5,114 nt of DNA. Source: Alphaproteobacteria bacterium (lineage in GTDB: Bacteria; Pseudomonadota; Alphaproteobacteria; RF32; CAG-239). This document shows positions 4,847-5,114 of the stretch, one piece after another; position 1 is the first letter of the stretch, and each line of letters opens with the position of its first letter. The position numbers and the translations under genes were made by a program. The stretch covers positions 1 to 5,114 of the forward strand of contig JAFTNB010000156.1 of NCBI GenBank assembly GCA_017452115.1, read 5' to 3'. The notes beneath the pieces are model-generated. The model ran no database searches, was not told the DNA's origin, and worked only from the letters and a program-made list of their open reading frames with translations.

Positions 4847-5114
4847 CAAACCGCCTCCTCGATTAAAGTTTCTCCGGCTAACCGGCTGTTATAATCTCCG
4901 GTTTGCACGCATAATCCGGCGGCGCGTAACCATTCCGCAACCTCTGATAATCGCACATCCTCAATCAACGCAAATTTGCCTTTTTTACGCAAAATATACG
5001 TGTTTCCTGCCTTGGATAGGCTCAAATCTTCAAAAATAGAGGTAAAACGCGCCTTAATTGTTTGCAAAATATACAAATCTTGAGCCTTAGCCGTCGCGCC
5101 ATCAGCTATCACCC
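4846..5114 (-). CDS. Partial protein at the window edge, unrecognised
   Basis: The frame is open to the window end and stops at TGA 4846. A GTG at 5112 could start an 88-aa protein, but only two bases lie upstream, so the true start cannot be judged and is probably outside. Visible residues include a helix (KAQDLYILQTIKARFTSIFED), a strand pair (NTYILRKKGKFALIEDV) and LSEVAEWLRAAG followed by CVQTGDYNSRLAGETL. This looks like a small soluble alpha/beta domain. No catalytic motif, zinc ligand set or membrane segment is seen. It is translationally coupled to the 61-aa gene. I do not recognise it. Confidence 0.65.
   Translation of the reverse strand, partial: VIADGATAKAQDLYILQTIKARFTSIFEDLSLSKAGNTYILRKKGKFALIEDVRLSEVAEWLRAAGLCVQTGDYNSRLAGETLIEEAV
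4854..4858 (-). promoter_or_regulatory. Ribosome site GGAGG for the 61-aa gene
   Basis: GGAGG sits seven bases before ATG 4846, within the last codons of the upstream gene. The spacing fits ATG 4846 better than the TTG at 4849, so it decides the start. Confidence 0.55.

Noticed and set aside
4389..4894. Plus-strand frames of 62-69 codons opposite the zinc-ribbon and small genes
   Set aside because: Phe/Leu-rich products typical of antisense reading of Lys/Glu-rich genes, with no ribosome sites.

Overview
The window is a compact, one-strand gene block from a small tailless icosahedral virus or an integrated provirus. Every supported gene lies on the minus strand, so transcription runs from about 5114 down to 1. 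Base composition is AT-leaning, genes are tightly packed with stop/start overlaps, and no plus-strand gene is convincing. The two diagnostic proteins are a HerA/FtsK-superfamily P-loop ATPase of the type used for genome packaging, and a 309-residue beta-rich protein read as the major capsid protein. The capsid protein's opening resembles PM2 P2-type double jelly-roll coat proteins. This points to a virus with an internal membrane in the broad PM2 (corticovirus) / FLiP-like group. The family assignment is an inference from recalled motifs and gene order, not from a search. The host cannot be named; a Gram-negative bacterium is the likeliest by analogy.

Layout in transcription order. (1) 5114-4510: three small unrecognised genes (a partial one at the edge, a 61-aa lysine-rich one and a 54-aa acidic one), overlapping by 1 to 14 nt. 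(2) 4517-3129: a 136-aa zinc-ribbon protein, a 188-aa unrecognised protein and the packaging ATPase, joined by two unusually long out-of-frame overlaps of about 146 and 130 nt. (3) 3128-2893: a short gap with a near-perfect 16-nt palindrome, then two micro-genes of 32 and 28 codons, the second a single-pass membrane peptide. (4) 2892-1963: the major capsid protein. (5) 1950-1115: three consecutive small proteins, each with one C-terminal transmembrane helix, suited to an internal virion membrane. (6) 1113-1: a 191-aa beta-rich protein, a 93-aa glycine-rich beta protein, and a partial gene running off the window whose last visible residues look like the DUF4376 domain found near phage fibre genes. 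This last set probably forms the vertex or spike and receptor-binding apparatus.

Together the genes make a virion-assembly cassette: packaging motor, coat, membrane proteins, then spike. Replication, lysis and integration genes are not in view and may lie outside. No gene-free stretch exceeds 300 bases; the longest interval free of genes above 40 codons (2893-3128, 236 nt) holds the two micro-genes. No tRNA, rRNA, CRISPR array, insertion sequence or convincing terminator was seen. A genome-scale oddity is the near absence of GATC: one site was found by eye where about 15-20 would be expected.
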